Source: Rhyacophila brunnea
Taxonomy: Eukaryota > Arthropoda > Insecta > Trichoptera > Rhyacophilidae
Direction of reading: 5' to 3'
NCBI GenBank assembly: GCA_022495005.1
Contig: JAGYXB010001017.1
Location: 248,001-312,000, forward strand
Length of the DNA stretch: 64,000 bases
The position numbers were made by a program, and so were the translations under genes. Positions 1-13,800 of the stretch are shown one piece after another; the stretch's first letter is position 1; each line of letters begins with the position of its first letter. The notes beneath the pieces are model-generated. The model did not search any database. It worked only from the letters and a program-made list of their open reading frames with translations, and was not told the DNA's origin.

Positions 1-145
1 CAGCCAAGAGAAGTGCTGTTAAAATATAGCACTTATTGCAACAATTACAACCAACTTATGCTAATACTTTGATACAAACCTACCCTAAGTTTGATAATAT
101 TTATCACTTTATCACTTTAGCGGTCTATAGGTATAGAATAGGCCG
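1..145 (+). repeat. Interspersed repeat A, truncated by window edge
   Basis: Shares the stretch around AGCACTTATTG, ACAATTACAA and ATACAAACCTA, and a terminal TATAGAATAG, with copies at 21786-22095 (opposite orientation, most complete) and 35325-35555. The complete copy has inverted ends, which suggests a MITE. No coding potential is seen. Confidence 0.5.
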
Positions 146-267
146 ACAGTAATGAAAATTTTTCGAATTAGCTTAGTTAGATATTCTTGTGATGGTTATT
201 ATAGAAGAATTTATTAAAGAAAACACTTTTATTAACACACTATAAAATAGCAACGTTTGTTTGTAAT

Positions 268-705
268 CAGTAAATAATTACAAGATAAAAATAAATTTTT
301 ATATACCACGTTTTTAAATTTTCTGTTGAATCATGTAAACTTTTTTTGAACTTGATAGAAATACTGAATAAATATATAATGCTGAAATGCCATTTTGACA
401 TGTCATATTGATTTCCACAGTAACGCACATATATATTAATAATTTAGTTGCTAGGGCCCCCTTAGCAACCAATAATAGTGTTTTACTTTTTACGATTTTT
501 TTTTCCGAAATAACTTTTCATACAAAACAGAATTAACTAAAAATGAATTCAATTATGCTTAAAGATGGCTGAAAGGATTAAAAGAATGCATTGTCATCGT
601 GTTCTGATATATTCTAAAAGTTTCAAATGTCTATCTAGTCGGAAGTTAATCGATTGCAAGATTTGTATTGGACAAACAAGAATACGAGCTAATAAAAACG
701 TGGTA
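268..705 (+). repeat. Interspersed repeat B, copy 1
   Basis: A non-coding repeat of about 440 bp, also at 30700-31218 (same strand) and 16165-16610 (opposite strand). It runs from AATTACAAGATAAAAA to GCTAATAAAAACGTGGTAAA. A short internal palindrome (GTTGCTAGG ... TTAGCAACC) lies in the middle. Class unknown. Confidence 0.55.
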
Positions 706-3112
706 AAATGTATATTTTTAACCTTGTGAAATAAGATCAGTCACGGGATCAGGATCGTTATCCTCGAGATTTTACAAAATATTTCAAGGGTCATTACAAT
801 CATAAAAACAAATATTAGAGCCACTGTATTAGTAATTTTAATTATGTACTATTAATTAATATTCGTGATTTCCATCCCGATCCCGGGAGCATTTGTTAAT
901 TATAAAAGTTATATCAGTATTAAAATTATTCAAACATAATTTGAAAACACCTATTTATAGGTATCAACTAGAAAAAAAAATTGAAAGAAATACGCCGCCC
1001 GATGGTACATGAACCCGTATCCACTGGAATAGCGCCAATGTGTTTTATCAATTAACCCGTCGGTGTACTATGCCAAAATTAACATGTAGTAGTTTTACGC
1101 TGAAAAATCCCATCAAATTGCGATAATTTTTGGCTCACGGGTTTTGTATTTTATATGAAGTTATCAATTAAGAAAACAAATTCTAGTAAGGGAGACCGAG
1201 GTGGGTTGACACAAAGGTGAGTTGAATAGAATTGTTTTGACTGTTATGTTAATACATAATTGATTTATGTACTACATTAATGGATGTCAAAGAAGTGCCG
1301 AAAATATTTGTAGTCGTTTTTTCAAATAATTAAAACAATTTTTCCAGTTAAAAAGCTTTGTACATAGGATTATGATGTAAATGTAGATACAATTAAATGT
1401 TTCAAACCACTTTACTTAGGTACTGCTTCAACTTACCTCGGTACTAGGAGAGTTGAAACAGTTGAAATGCTTCCTAATAAATAATTAATTGCTACTGTAC
1501 TGCTTTTAAACGCAAGTAAAAGATGAATTATTAATATGCTGTCCAAAAAGTACATTTCCATAGTCTTGAAACTGAGCAAGTTATGACCAAAGATGTAAAA
1601 ATTGTGTCAACACACCTCGGATGTTTTCAAGATGTTTTCAAATTATGTACGATCAATACGAAGAATGTTACATTCTCAAATCTTGTGAATTATTAGTTGA
1701 ATAAAAATATAGTAGAAAATTAGTTATTATGACAATAACTTTTATTTCCATTGTATTTTTCCATTAGCTTTTTGTTAGTGCACTCTCTGTGAAAACTGAC
1801 AAAGCTTCTGGCGAAGATTTTCCAAGATGGTGTCAACATATTTGTTTATTTGCAACGTTTAGCAAAGTTTACAAATACTGACGGCAGACGGCAGGCAAAA
1901 TTAATTTTAGAATTTTCTTCACAAAATGTTCTTCAACTTCTAATTTTTTATCATAACGTGACTAATAAACCTGTATATTCTAAGGTGCTATGTGGTAATC
2001 TTAAGAGATTGGGATCATCCTTGTCCCGTATCCCAGCTGAACCTCAATTTGAATTTTACAGGTCATTGGATAGGCGTAGGATATTTATTTTAAGGTCCCA
2101 CATGATGTCCGTAAAGGGTAAAAAAGTATGAATGTTTAGTATACTTGAAACAGTGGTCCAAACCAGTGTTACCCAAACTTTACATACCTGCGGACCAGTA
2201 AAAATATGAGAAATATTTCACGCACCGCACGCGCACACAGAAATAAAAACCGTTTTATCGAAGATTTTTTTTATTGGTGTTTGAATCATATATTAATTAT
2301 ACTTAAGGGCGGACGTGCTCAGCGTGGGTCAAAATGGAGCTTTTTTTCTATTTTCAAAGCATGATCCTTGACATATACCATAAACGTTGTAGATAATCTA
2401 TTTATATAATTTTGAAGCCTTATTATCCTTTATATTTATTTTAAACATTTGATGACTGCATAAAGTATTTTTATTACATAAAATAGTATGATTTTAAACC
2501 TCTCGCTCTAATGTTTTAGAATATAGTCATATTTCAGTACATAAATGTGCAGTGGTGTTAAGATTTTTTACATTTATTAATTTTTAAACGCATTTATAAA
2601 ACTATCAGTATAATTTATATCGACATTATTACAGTGAAATATTTACGATAAAAAATTATATTGATAATCTCTGTGATCCCAAATTTGACAGGAATTAGGC
2701 ATTTTATTATTCAAAAAATGGGCAAGATTAACACATTTGAAGATAATTCTAAAGATACTAATTATAAGCTATGTCTTTGACCATTCAATTGTGATAAACA
2801 TCTTACGAATAATGATTGTTTTATAATAATTATTGACCTAAGAATAAGGTAGTGTGTTTTTGAAATACGCCATTTCTTTTGGCATTCCCCAGTGGTTAAG
2901 CTACAACATACGGCCGTAGCCATAAATTGACAAACTATGATTGAAGTAGGGAGTAAAATGATGTAAACGCGCGTGTTTGAACATGTACCTAACCGATTTT
3001 TTTTAAACGGTTGGACATAGTGACCACGTGGTGCTCGCCATTGTGAATTGGGCGACATACGCGGTGGCCGGCAAATGTTTGCCGTCGATCGACACAGTGT
3101 TTGTATTTCAAC
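706..3112. other. Intergenic, AT-rich, no gene recognised
   Basis: No reading frame here looks like a protein. The only repeat recognised is 1627-1735, a match to the tail of the tRNA-derived element at 21151-21360 (TCTTGTGAATTATT ... TTGAATAAAA). Confidence 0.5.
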
Positions 3113-3519
3113 CCGGGCTTCAAACCGGAACTGAGCCGAAAACCGAAAAAACCGTCATTTTTGTCTGAACGAAAACCGAACCGAATTTCGGTTTGGTACA
3201 TGTTTAAACACACGCGTTAACACGATCTTACTCCCCATTTTAGTTGTCGTGTCGCATCTTGACAACTCTCATAATTTATAATATATTATTTTAAAAATTT
3301 ATGGCTACGGCCGCGCGGTACAGCATAACCATTGGTTTCAGAGCGTGGCGCCGGGCTATCATACAAGTACCATAAAATGTTCTAAATTATGGTATGAAAT
3401 ATTTTTTTTAATACAAATAAAAACATTTAAAAAATAATTACTCGATGCTGAACCGAAAACCGGAAAAAACCGTTATTAATTTCGGAACGAAACGAAGAAA
3501 ATATCGGTTCAAAGCCCTG
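3113..3519. mobile_element. MITE with GGGCTT...AACCG inverted ends
   Basis: The left end (CCGGGCTTCAAACCGGAAC) and the reverse complement of the right end (CAGGGCTTTGAACCGATA) match. Both are followed by ACCGAAAA-rich subterminal sequence. The flanking octamers ATTTCAAC and GTTTCAAG agree at 6 of 8 positions, consistent with a decayed hAT-type 8-bp TSD. It carries no protein. Confidence 0.55.
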
Positions 3520-5327
3520 GTTTCAAGACACATCAAAGGGCGCCAACATACGCCTTGCTTGGGCCATTGTGAAGGGAGCGTAGAATTTGGCATTCTGTAT
3601 TAAATTTTCCATGGTGCGTGTATTTTACTGTGGTTTAATATATTTTCATGTCAACGTATATTCTTTCCCATAGGTTTGCGTTAAAATTATATGCCATTTT
3701 AAATCCTACATAACTACTTTCAACATTCTGTAAATATTATGTTTTAAAGAGGATAATAACAACGTTGCATATACACCTATGAGTCTATGGAATATAAACC
3801 GATGTTAGAACCTACTAAAATGTTTATAATTTGTATTACAAAGCAGCTGCACATTTTTCTGTTTCATACACAAATAATATGTAATATGTGGTAATGGGAA
3901 AATTCCTCACAACTATTTTTTAATTCTGTGCATGTGGGCTATTGTATTTAATGTTCATAAATAATCCATTTTATTTTTCAGCCTCTTGATGTCTATGAAC
4001 TTTCTGCTTTTTGCTTTAATCAATTTAAAGTTTCTTTTATAAATATACAGACTCAAAAGATGAATTGGCTTTGAACCATTTGACACTTTAGATAGACTTT
4101 AGATGAGCGTTCTGTCTCATGGAAATATAAAAAATACTTTCAGATTCGTGAAAAAAATCATTTCATGGCATGTCGACAAACAAAACATTATTTTATAAGT
4201 ACACATACATCAGTGACATCCCATAGGATTAGGCAGACCGTGCAGTCCAGTCAAATAAATTTAGTTAAAATTAGTTTTTTTTTCCGCCTGCGGCACTGAA
4301 AGACTTTATCTTTCCCAATCTTCAGTAGATATGTATGTCAGAAGTTTGTTAAGTTAGTGCTTGATGTTTTGGTATGTAATAAAAATAAGAAAACATTTTG
4401 GTATTTTCGAAAAATCTGATTTTCTCCAAAATATCACATACAAAACACTGTATCTGAAATAGATACATAATTAAATATCACTTTTACTCAACTAATCCAC
4501 GACTAGTCGTTATGAAAAGTATGAATATTAATTTTATTCGTGTAAAGGAATTAAAAGAAATGAAAGTTATCTACGCTACTGATTTGACCCAATGAGCCAA
4601 AGAGCGTCTCTCGGCCAAGGTTTGCACTAAAATTGCAATGTTTATACTTTATACCTTTAAATACAATTATTAATATGTTGTCTCGTCTGACGTTCACTGC
4701 ATCTGCATAACACATCGGTTGTCAAACTTTTTCATTTCGTAGCGCCCTCCGTGCAATTAGTCAGAAAAATAGTGCACCTAATTATTCATCACACAGTTTC
4801 TGAAATATTGAATTCAAAATAGAAATGGTTATGATTATTTTGCACTCCACTTTGGGTTTTGAGCGATAGTAAATTTGGTTATAAATTATGCCTAGTCCAA
4901 CCAATCCAATACCAATTCACATCGTAACTCATTACTGCTACGCAAAAATGCGCATACCTACACAGCCATTTATTTGAATCTCTATGCATGTCCACACCAT
5001 CATTATCAAGTCCTAGCCGCCTCCAAGAACGTTCTCTATCTCCCCTATAATATGCCAGGTACATATTTGCGCGATTTCATCAAAACAACTTTTCACAAAC
5101 CTACGCGTCGCTACTTCCAATGCAATAATAAAAAATTACCCCCAAATATGGCCACACTTGCTTATTTTTCGGTACATTTACCTACATGTATTCCATTTGC
5201 GGCGAAATACCAAAAAATATACCCACATGCGGAATAAACAGATTTTATACAATGTTTATTTATTTATAGATAAGTTGGATTGAACTTCATCTGTATAGCA
5301 TCCGCCGGAAGTCCACGTCAACATTTT
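3520..5327. other. Intergenic, no gene recognised
   Basis: AT-rich sequence. Short open frames on both strands around 4.9-5.2 kb have no recognisable protein character. Nothing else is supported. Confidence 0.45.
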
Positions 5328-5765
5328 TTTTTTCTTAATATAAGGGTTACATGTAAGTGCGTAAAACATTTCATTGTGACACAGTTCGCCATGGGCTTTC
5401 TTATCGGAAAGAGACGACCGTATATTAGGTATACGATCGTCAATTTTATTAGATTCAATAGCATAGCTGATTTTGGCAAAATTCATGAATTCAAGAATGA
5501 AAACCTAACCTAACCTAACAAAATAAATAATCCAGTACATCCGCTATTTTCAAAATTTGTTTGCTTCTGGCTTCCTGTAAGCCAATAAGAACCGTGTTTT
5601 ATTTAGACATAAATTGTATGTCAGTACTATACGACCCAAAGAGGTTGGACGGTGTTTAATATACGGCCATATATTTCCGATACAACATTATTTCACGGTT
5701 AAGTGTGATACGGCGAACTACATACGTACAAGTTTCCGGATACGTAATATAGGTAGGTTCTGCCG
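5328..5765 (+). mobile_element. Repeat C (MITE-like), copy 1
   Basis: The two halves are imperfect inverted copies built around TATCGGAAAGAGACGACCGTATA and TATACGGCCAT...TCCGATA. Other copies are at 11925-12235 and, cut by the window end, at 63918-64000. In the middle is a short CCTAA array (about 5503-5518), followed by sequence matching the right arm of the foldback at 34818-35036. A second element is therefore probably inserted here. Confidence 0.5.
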
Positions 5766-6736
5766 CAAGATAGCTCAATTTGTAGACTGTCTTCCTATAC
5801 TAACTCGAAGATTAGTGGAGATTGAAGCCTGAATGGTAATGATCATCGGTTCAATGGAACGGACGTAAAATTTTCCATAATATTATCTTCTTGAAAGTAT
5901 TTTTGAAACCAGTTGCTAAGCATAAATACATTTTTTTGAATAATTTTGTGAGAAAACATGTTCATTTGAGGTCACAGAGTTTTTTGAAAACCTACTCTTT
6001 AATGGCCATTTTTATTTATACAATTTACCACTTTCATTATGTTAATGTAAGTGCTTCCCTGTGAATTATAATATAATGGATTTCATTATCACTCAGGCAG
6101 AAAACACATATCGAAATATAAACAAATCTCTAATTGTTTCAGCGCATTTAATTTATATTGCTGGTATTTATTCAAATTTTAAAATATCCTGCGGTGCCAC
6201 CGAACGTCGCAGCGCACATTTTGAAAACCTCTGACTATAATAAATTACTGCGTTGTAGTGTTGCCAGTTAATGAAAATCCCGACTTTCGCGGGTTTCAGA
6301 TAATTGTCATAAACATGATACTGAGGAAATACAATGGTTTAAACTGCGTTTGCAACAAGGTAAAAAGGTGGTGAATGTTATACGAATAATGGACACCCAG
6401 CTTCTGAATTTGAAATATACTGAACTGTATCCGACCTATCAGAAGGAATATTGGATCATACATCGTGGATGATTAACAATCGTCTGAGAAAATACCCATT
6501 TTACTCCGACACCAGATATACCTTAAAGAAGAAGAATGCCTTCGAATTACATGGCACCCGAACAATATTAATGAGAAGATGGACTACCTTAAAAACGTAA
6601 TGACTTCCGGCTCTTCGCGAAAATCCAATACCTATCCGATCTGACATCTGTGAACCCATTTTACTCTGGGCAACATTGACAGCCAAAACAAAGTATATTC
6701 AATACGGTTATAACGACGTTCGCAGTCATAGACATA

Positions 6737-7112
6737 AGCCGGCTGTCACATCTAAACTCGCCTCGTCTCCCCAAGAACGTCGATCCGGTGTCGCATATGA
6801 AGAACGCGTACATCTACCTAGCGACAGTCGCACGTAACCTTTGAAACGTATATATATTTAGATGCGGTTATCGACGAGCCGGTATAGGAATGACCAATTC
6901 GTAGGTGTTTGTATGTGTCCTGCCGTCTTCGACTCGCAGCCCGAGAACCATGTAACTTGTCGATTGCAACAGTAGATTTTTTTTTTCAAATTTAAAAGTC
7001 GCATTCGACCAATCTGCGGAGCTCCATTTGGCAATATGAGTGTTGTGAATAACGATGACGTTACATCGACGTATTTGACACGTTGAGACGAGTTTTGATG
7101 TGAGAGCCGGCT
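6737..7112. mobile_element. MITE with AGCCGGCT ends, copy 1
   Basis: The ends are inverted copies: AGCCGGCTGTCACATCTAAA on the left, and the reverse complement of AGTTTTGATGTGAGAGCCGGCT on the right. Related copies lie at 47633-47980 and, right end only, 48484-48569, both in an RBM42 intron. Internal landmarks are CGTCGATCCGGTGT and GACCAATTCGTAGGTGTT. Non-coding; the TSD is ambiguous. Confidence 0.6.
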
Positions 7113-7775
7113 AACAGTACAGTTTATTAAATCATCTCTTGAGAATGGACTCTGCAGCAAGCCCCAAACGGAAAAGAGGAATAACAGACGGTGACAGCTC
7201 ATAGATAAAGCAACTACAATAACAAGCAACCGTGAGAATCGCATTAAATAAATAAATAATATTTCAGATTATGATAGATAATGTGTGTGAATTAAATTAG
7301 GGCTGGTGGTCAATACAAAAATCCTCAATAAATATGCCAAAACAACACAACATTATATTAACCATACACTCCGTCTGTTGCTAAAAAAATATACAATCAT
7401 CATCTGACCAATAATTTAAATGAGAAAAGTTTGTGAGCTGTATCTGGCAATACCGTAGCAGTGTCGTGCAATTGCAATATTTTCTGCGAAGTGAGAGTTG
7501 GACCTCTCCACTCCCGATTGTCACGCACCTGTGAAGAACTTACCTTTTGACTTCCAGTCGTCTCTCGCCGGTTGAGGCTACAATAAGACACAGCTAGTTA
7601 TTCCAGTATCAATCAATAATAATAATTATTACAAGAGCCTTTCTCAGATTTATAATTAGTAATTATTCTCCCTTAATTAAAACCAGATACTTGCAGTTTT
7701 ATTTTGTTATTATAAAGTCTTTTGTATTTGTCAGTTATTTAATTATTATTTATTCATTTCCGTGTGGTGGTAGTT

Positions 7776-7833
7776 ATGGGGATGATTTTAAATACAGCCG
7801 TATTATGTGGTGTACTGTTTGCTGCATTGAATG
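7776..7833 (+). CDS. Lipase exon 1 (start codon, signal peptide)
   Basis: Encodes residues 1-19 plus one base: MGMILNTAVLCGVLFAALN, a typical signal sequence. The donor is G|GTAAGT. The start is chosen because the hydrophobic leader joins in phase to exon 2 and completes the leader as VCHS. A second ATG two codons on could also serve. Confidence 0.8.
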
Positions 7834-10800
7834 GTAAGTTAGTTTACATTTACAATATATATTAAATTGTCGCCAACTTCGGGGTGATAGGATAATTATT
7901 ACACTAGTAATCCAATAGAAATATCATTTCTGTATATCTGGATCCGTAATATGGGTAATTGTAATGTTCTAATTTTCTTTCTATTTAACACCCACGTCCC
8001 CATAATATATTATATTATTTTGATCCAATAACAAATAATGACAATGGTGAACAAAAAACTTGTGGATTAATATTTCAGACATTGGATGAGAATGACATTT
8101 AAGTAAATAAGAATTACATTTAAATAAAAAATGAATAGAAACACTTTTTTAAGAATTAATAATGTTTAAACCTACGTTATATCTTCTTCTCCTTGGCGCT
8201 ACAAGCTTGTGTGGACCTCGACCTCCTCCAGCATTTGCCTGCACTTCCCTCAAATTAAGGACGCCGAAGGTCGTTAAATCCAAATCGACACTTTCTTGAA
8301 TGTCAATTTATTTATCAGGCGTAACTCGTCCATTATGTGTACATGGCCCAGCCATCTAAGTCAGCCCACTTTATTGGACTGTATGATGTGTGGGCCTACG
8401 TATGTTGCATATTCGTCACCATCACAACTGGGAACCTATCATTAATGGCTCCGAAGATACCGTACATCACACTCCGCTCAAATGATCCTAACACTCGTTC
8501 CATGGTATCCGAGCCATACATGACAACTGGTCTTACTAGTGCTTTGTACAATATACGTTTCAAGTGACGGTTTAATACCTTGGAACATAGCACCTTCAAG
8601 CACAATCCTTTATTTAAATTTCGATTTCTAGACTACTCTCACTGCCAATGGAGGACCCAAGGAACATGAAAAACTTGATCCTCTCAAAAGAACCGTTGTG
8701 AGCCTTGAAAGTAGCACAAGGTCTACCCAACCCTCTTGATACAACCAAATATTTCGTTTTCTCTACATTGACAGTTCATTATCATTCTTCTTCTTCGTCG
8801 AGTCGGGTCTTCGATAGCTACAATGTGTCGCTCCAGAAGTTGGCGAAGGCAACACCATTTTCACCAGGATCTCGTCGAAATTGCAGCTTATCGAGTAAGC
8901 CTTGCATGAACATTAATAAGTGTTCCATGCTTTGTATTTCACCGTACTCGCAGGTTTGGTCATCAGAGAACCCTGATTTCACCATGTTGTCTCGGGTGCG
9001 CCATTAACATCCATAAATACTCTCGTAGAATTCTTCCTTCCCGTCGTCTTTGTCTTCTGTTGGTACTTGTATATTAATTATTGTCGCGTTAAAGTGTCTT
9101 CTCTTGATTCTGGTATTCTCTGGATTCTTCCCAGTGACATCCCTAGACAAAATGCCGCCCCTAGGCAGCGCTAAAATGCCACTCCATTTGTTATACAATA
9201 TTTTTTGTCATCCTTTCATGACTCCAATATCTAAGAAATATGTTGTATGGATACATTACTAACAAAAAATATAAGTAGGTACTTACCACTAAAACATACA
9301 AAATTAAATTTAACCTAAAAATATAATATAAGTTAGACATTTACCCAAATCACCAGAGCTGAGGTCTTATTTGATTGATATTCCTGACACATTTGGTTTG
9401 TACCATTCAGCAATATACTAACAGATTTATTATTTTCACAGCTTTTTTACTATGCTATTATGTACCTACAACGCGTACAAAATACTTTTAGCTATTTCTA
9501 TATACACTAAAATAATTCTCCTCGATTTGCCGCCCTTAGAGTAACTTCCGCCCCCAAGCGACGCTCAATCTGTCTACCCCCACGGGACGCCACTGACCAT
9601 TCCTACTGTATCCATATGGAAACTAATAAATCAGAAAGATTAGAAATTTTTATGCAAACCTATATATCATATACTTATATCAAATTGAATCGATATGTAC
9701 AATAGTGTTCTTAGAATAAATGCAATCATTATTTGGGTAAGTACATTTAAAATCTAACTAACATAGTGATAAAACATCATAAAATTGTCGTCATCATGAG
9801 GGCATTTTCTTTGATTATTTAAATAACATAAAATGTTGGCATTTTTGATATCTTCAGAATGAAAAGGAAATGATTGTCCAATTTTGGATAATTTACACCT
9901 GGTGTAAAACGCCCACGACAGCCGAGCGGCTAACGAGTCTCCTTATAACGTTGTGGGTCCTAGGTTCGATTCCTCGGTCTGGAAATCTGACTATGGACCT
10001 AATAGGTTGAGCAAGAGGCTAAATATCTATTCAAAGTAAAAACAAATACAATATACACTCTGTGGAGGCCAATATTAGATCTTCTTAGAATCGGATATGG
10101 TCAAAATTGTGTGCAATACGTTACACAAACACATTAATATGGTCATTTATTGGGATCTATTTTATGAAATTTGGAAATACCTATTTATTACTCGAAGAAA
10201 GTCGACAAACCATGAGTTATACTTCAGTAAAAGGGTTTAATAGTCTCCCTACATAGTCATCCGCTAATGTATATTACTATTACATTGATATTCATGTGAT
10301 GCACATGTGATTGATAAACCATGGAAATAGACATTGGTTACCATAACTCAATATTCCAAACTTTCTCAATAGATTTCTCTAACGATCGAAAAAGAAATTC
10401 TCCAGCCGAATCGTATCACACGAATTTATACACTGAATCAAAAATATAATAAAATATTGTCTAGATTAAATTTTAACAGTAGGGATAGAAAGATAAATAA
10501 TCAGGCACAGGGCCAGATTTGTCATAAAGGGGTTAAAGGTACGGGATCCGGAATCTGGAAAATAAAATGTGAAAATATTTATGGAAAAATTTTGAAGTAG
10601 ACGAACCAGTTACTTTCATGCAAATAAATTTTCACGGTTCGAAGGTTTACGAAAGTAGGTAGTTACTTTTTATAGTGATATATTCGAACTATTGACAATC
10701 AATAATAATTTCAAAAAAATATGTCAGCGGAAGAAAAATTTACTATCCACAAATGTATATATCAACAGCTACCGCGGAGTTGAGACATTATTACATTACT

Positions 10801-13800
10801 TTTTTATAAATAATAATAGGTTTATATAATATTATGTATCCTGCGGCACTGCATTCTTTCATTCAGTGATCATTTGAAAATATAACGGTAGAATTATACA
10901 ACATTAACAACGCTTATGAATCTTATACCCCGTCTACGCGTACATGGATTTACTGCTGACAGTACGTATTATCGCGGTCATAACAAGAAAATACATGTGT
11001 AAACACGTATTATCGTGAAAGTTACAAGATTGCATGCATGGATCAAAAAAATTCAGCAGCTTCTGAATTGTCACGCAACAGTTGGAATTTATGCGATATC
11101 TTCGCCTGGACATTAGAACGATAGTGGCGAACCTCCAGCGTGCAGAGCATATTTTAACGTTTACCAATTTTCACAACCTGTCAAATAGCACCATATAAAG
11201 ACAACAACGCGTCTCGCTTGAAAAATGAGATTGGCGAGACGGTCAGCACTTCTACGTGTAAACAGTTATTATTGCGATAGTTGAATGTACACACTATTTG
11301 TGCAAGTAAATCCGTACACGTGTAAAGGCACTATTATGTTACAAAATAAACATACGTACAGCTTATATTCGTCGAACATGTTAAACCTCAATGTTTTGCG
11401 AATTGTTATAACAAATTTTCAATTATGTAATATATCTAAATAAACTAACAATCAATAATAACTATCCCTTTTACCTATAATAGCATATTGTGATAATAAA
11501 TAATATTGGTGCTTGCCTATTAATTTCCAATGTCTCTTTCTTTCTTTGTGAAACCAGCGATGAATATTATAATCAAATTCAGAAAAGAAAACGCGCTTTT
11601 CCATTCAGAGCATATGAATGCAATGCAGGCAGTTGCATCATAATCAGTCCAAGTTGTTATGCATTCACCAGCACACAGCTTCTAAACCTTTTTCATCTCA
11701 CGGCACACTTCTCAAACTTATACAATTTTTGCGGCAAGCTGAAAAAAACACTCCATATCTCAATGCTAGTGTCATATAATATTTTTTGTATTTCATTTGA
11801 TTCACAACGATCCAAAACTATTTTACTTATTTACGTAAGCATCCATACCCGACTGCATAACCATATGTATCCCAAACTCAGTGTCTACGTCCCTCTTGAT
11901 GTTATTCGCCCAACTCCCTGAGTGCGTACGGTTACATGTAAATTGTACATAAAATATTTCACCGTGGAAACAGTTCGCCGTGAGCTTTCTTATCGGAAAG
12001 AGATGACCGTATACTATGCTTTTTTTGATTTGTTTGCTGCTGGCTTCCTGTAAAGTGTAAACAGACAAGAACCGTATTTTATTTAGACATGAATTTTATG
12101 TCAGTACTATACGACCCAAAGAGGTTAGATGGTCTTTAATATACGGCCATTTATTTCCGATACAACATTTCACGGCGAAGCATGATACGACGAACTGCAT
12201 ACGTTCAAGTTTCCGGACACGAGTACGTACAGGGATTCCATCATCAACTGTATGGAGAGCTCTAGATCATCCTCATCTAACAATGTAACGGGCCCATCTG
12301 AGTCTTTGTGCCCTCAAGATATTAATTTTAAAAAAAATCGCAGAGCTTAGCATTCATTCGGAGCGTCACATTTGATTGCCTTTCACCGGTTCAAAAAATT
12401 GAATGCCGGCGCTCCATTGGCACGCAAGTCAGACGATTTACAGTCTTCGGACTTTTTTTTCACGTGTAGCACCCCAGATCTGCGGACTTTTTAATCCACA
12501 GACCAGGCTCGTTGGATTTCAAACATGTTTGATATTTTACTCTCCAAGTTGCCAGACTTCGTCCGTCGATCACTATACAAATTCGATTTGACATTAATAC
12601 GCGATCATTCGGACCGAAAATAATCTGTAATATTTGTTTAAACATTTTCATTGATTAATTTGTTAATTTACACATTTTATTTGTATTTATGAAATTCATG
12701 AAAAGAAAACGTAAAACTTGTGTTGTTTTCACTGATATATTATTTGATGCAAGTCTACATATAAATAACACACAAAAATATAGGATTATCGGAATACATT
12801 ACGATAATCGCAACTTTTGACTTTTGACAGCTCGACTTTTTTATTCGTTCGTTGATCAGTAGCAGAGCATAGACAAATCGGACGATTTATTGTCCTCGGA
12901 CTTTTGGCTCGCCAATGGAGCGCAGGTTTAAGAATTCTGTTTTCGAATATATACTTGGATAGCCTTCTCTTGTTTCTCCACTAGACTTCAGGTTTCACAC
13001 CCATTGAATGATGGCAACTATAAACTCTTGTTATGTTATGATGTACAGGGACATATAAATTGTTTTGCGATTTTTTGTAATAGGTAAATCAACCAAATAC
13101 TTACACATGGCTCATTCCGACAGTCACGGGACAGCCAGTGTTATTAAATGAGGTTTATAGAATAATATTCCACAAAAACAGATAATTGTCAACATAAACG
13201 ATAATTAACTAGATAAAAGGTACTAAATCACCGATCTTTTCTTCTTGGTCATTCCCTCGTAGCTGAGGATCATGATCACCTTGAAATTCAAGCATGTTCT
13301 TCTAAAGTCTAAACGACCAATACTCCCCCCTCGGTTCTCTGCTTCCCTCAAGGCAGAGCTCTGCCTCCGGTGAGCTCCTCCACTTGGCCGCTCCACATTC
13401 ACCTTCCCTGGAGGGTAACCCAAGCCACCAGTCTCTCCAGGTTATCTGGTTCGTGCCGAATCCTTTAATACGCTTTATAAATAATACTTAATTAACTAAA
13501 AAAAAATACATGACAAATCTCGTATGTAAGTATAATTCTGCGACACACTAGTTGAGATGCTCTGTACTAGCGATTTATTTAGGCGAGTAAATATCTCATG
13601 TAATAGAATAATAGATAATGTAAATATTTTTTGTTATAATGCAATACTGCATAAACAAATGAAAATGCCATGCATTGTCTAAAATTCTAGATCAATAAAA
13701 TCTAGATCAATCAAAAAATTGTAATATCGTGGAAAACCTTTTGATTCCTTCTCGAAAAGGATTAAATCAGGGAACTCAGAAATAATTGAAACTGAAATAC

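Noticed and set aside
7711..7736. TATAAAG followed by an arthropod-type initiator TCAGT just upstream of the lipase start codon
   Set aside because: The spacing from TATA to the initiator A is about 22 bp, too short for a normal core promoter, and such motifs are frequent in AT-rich DNA.
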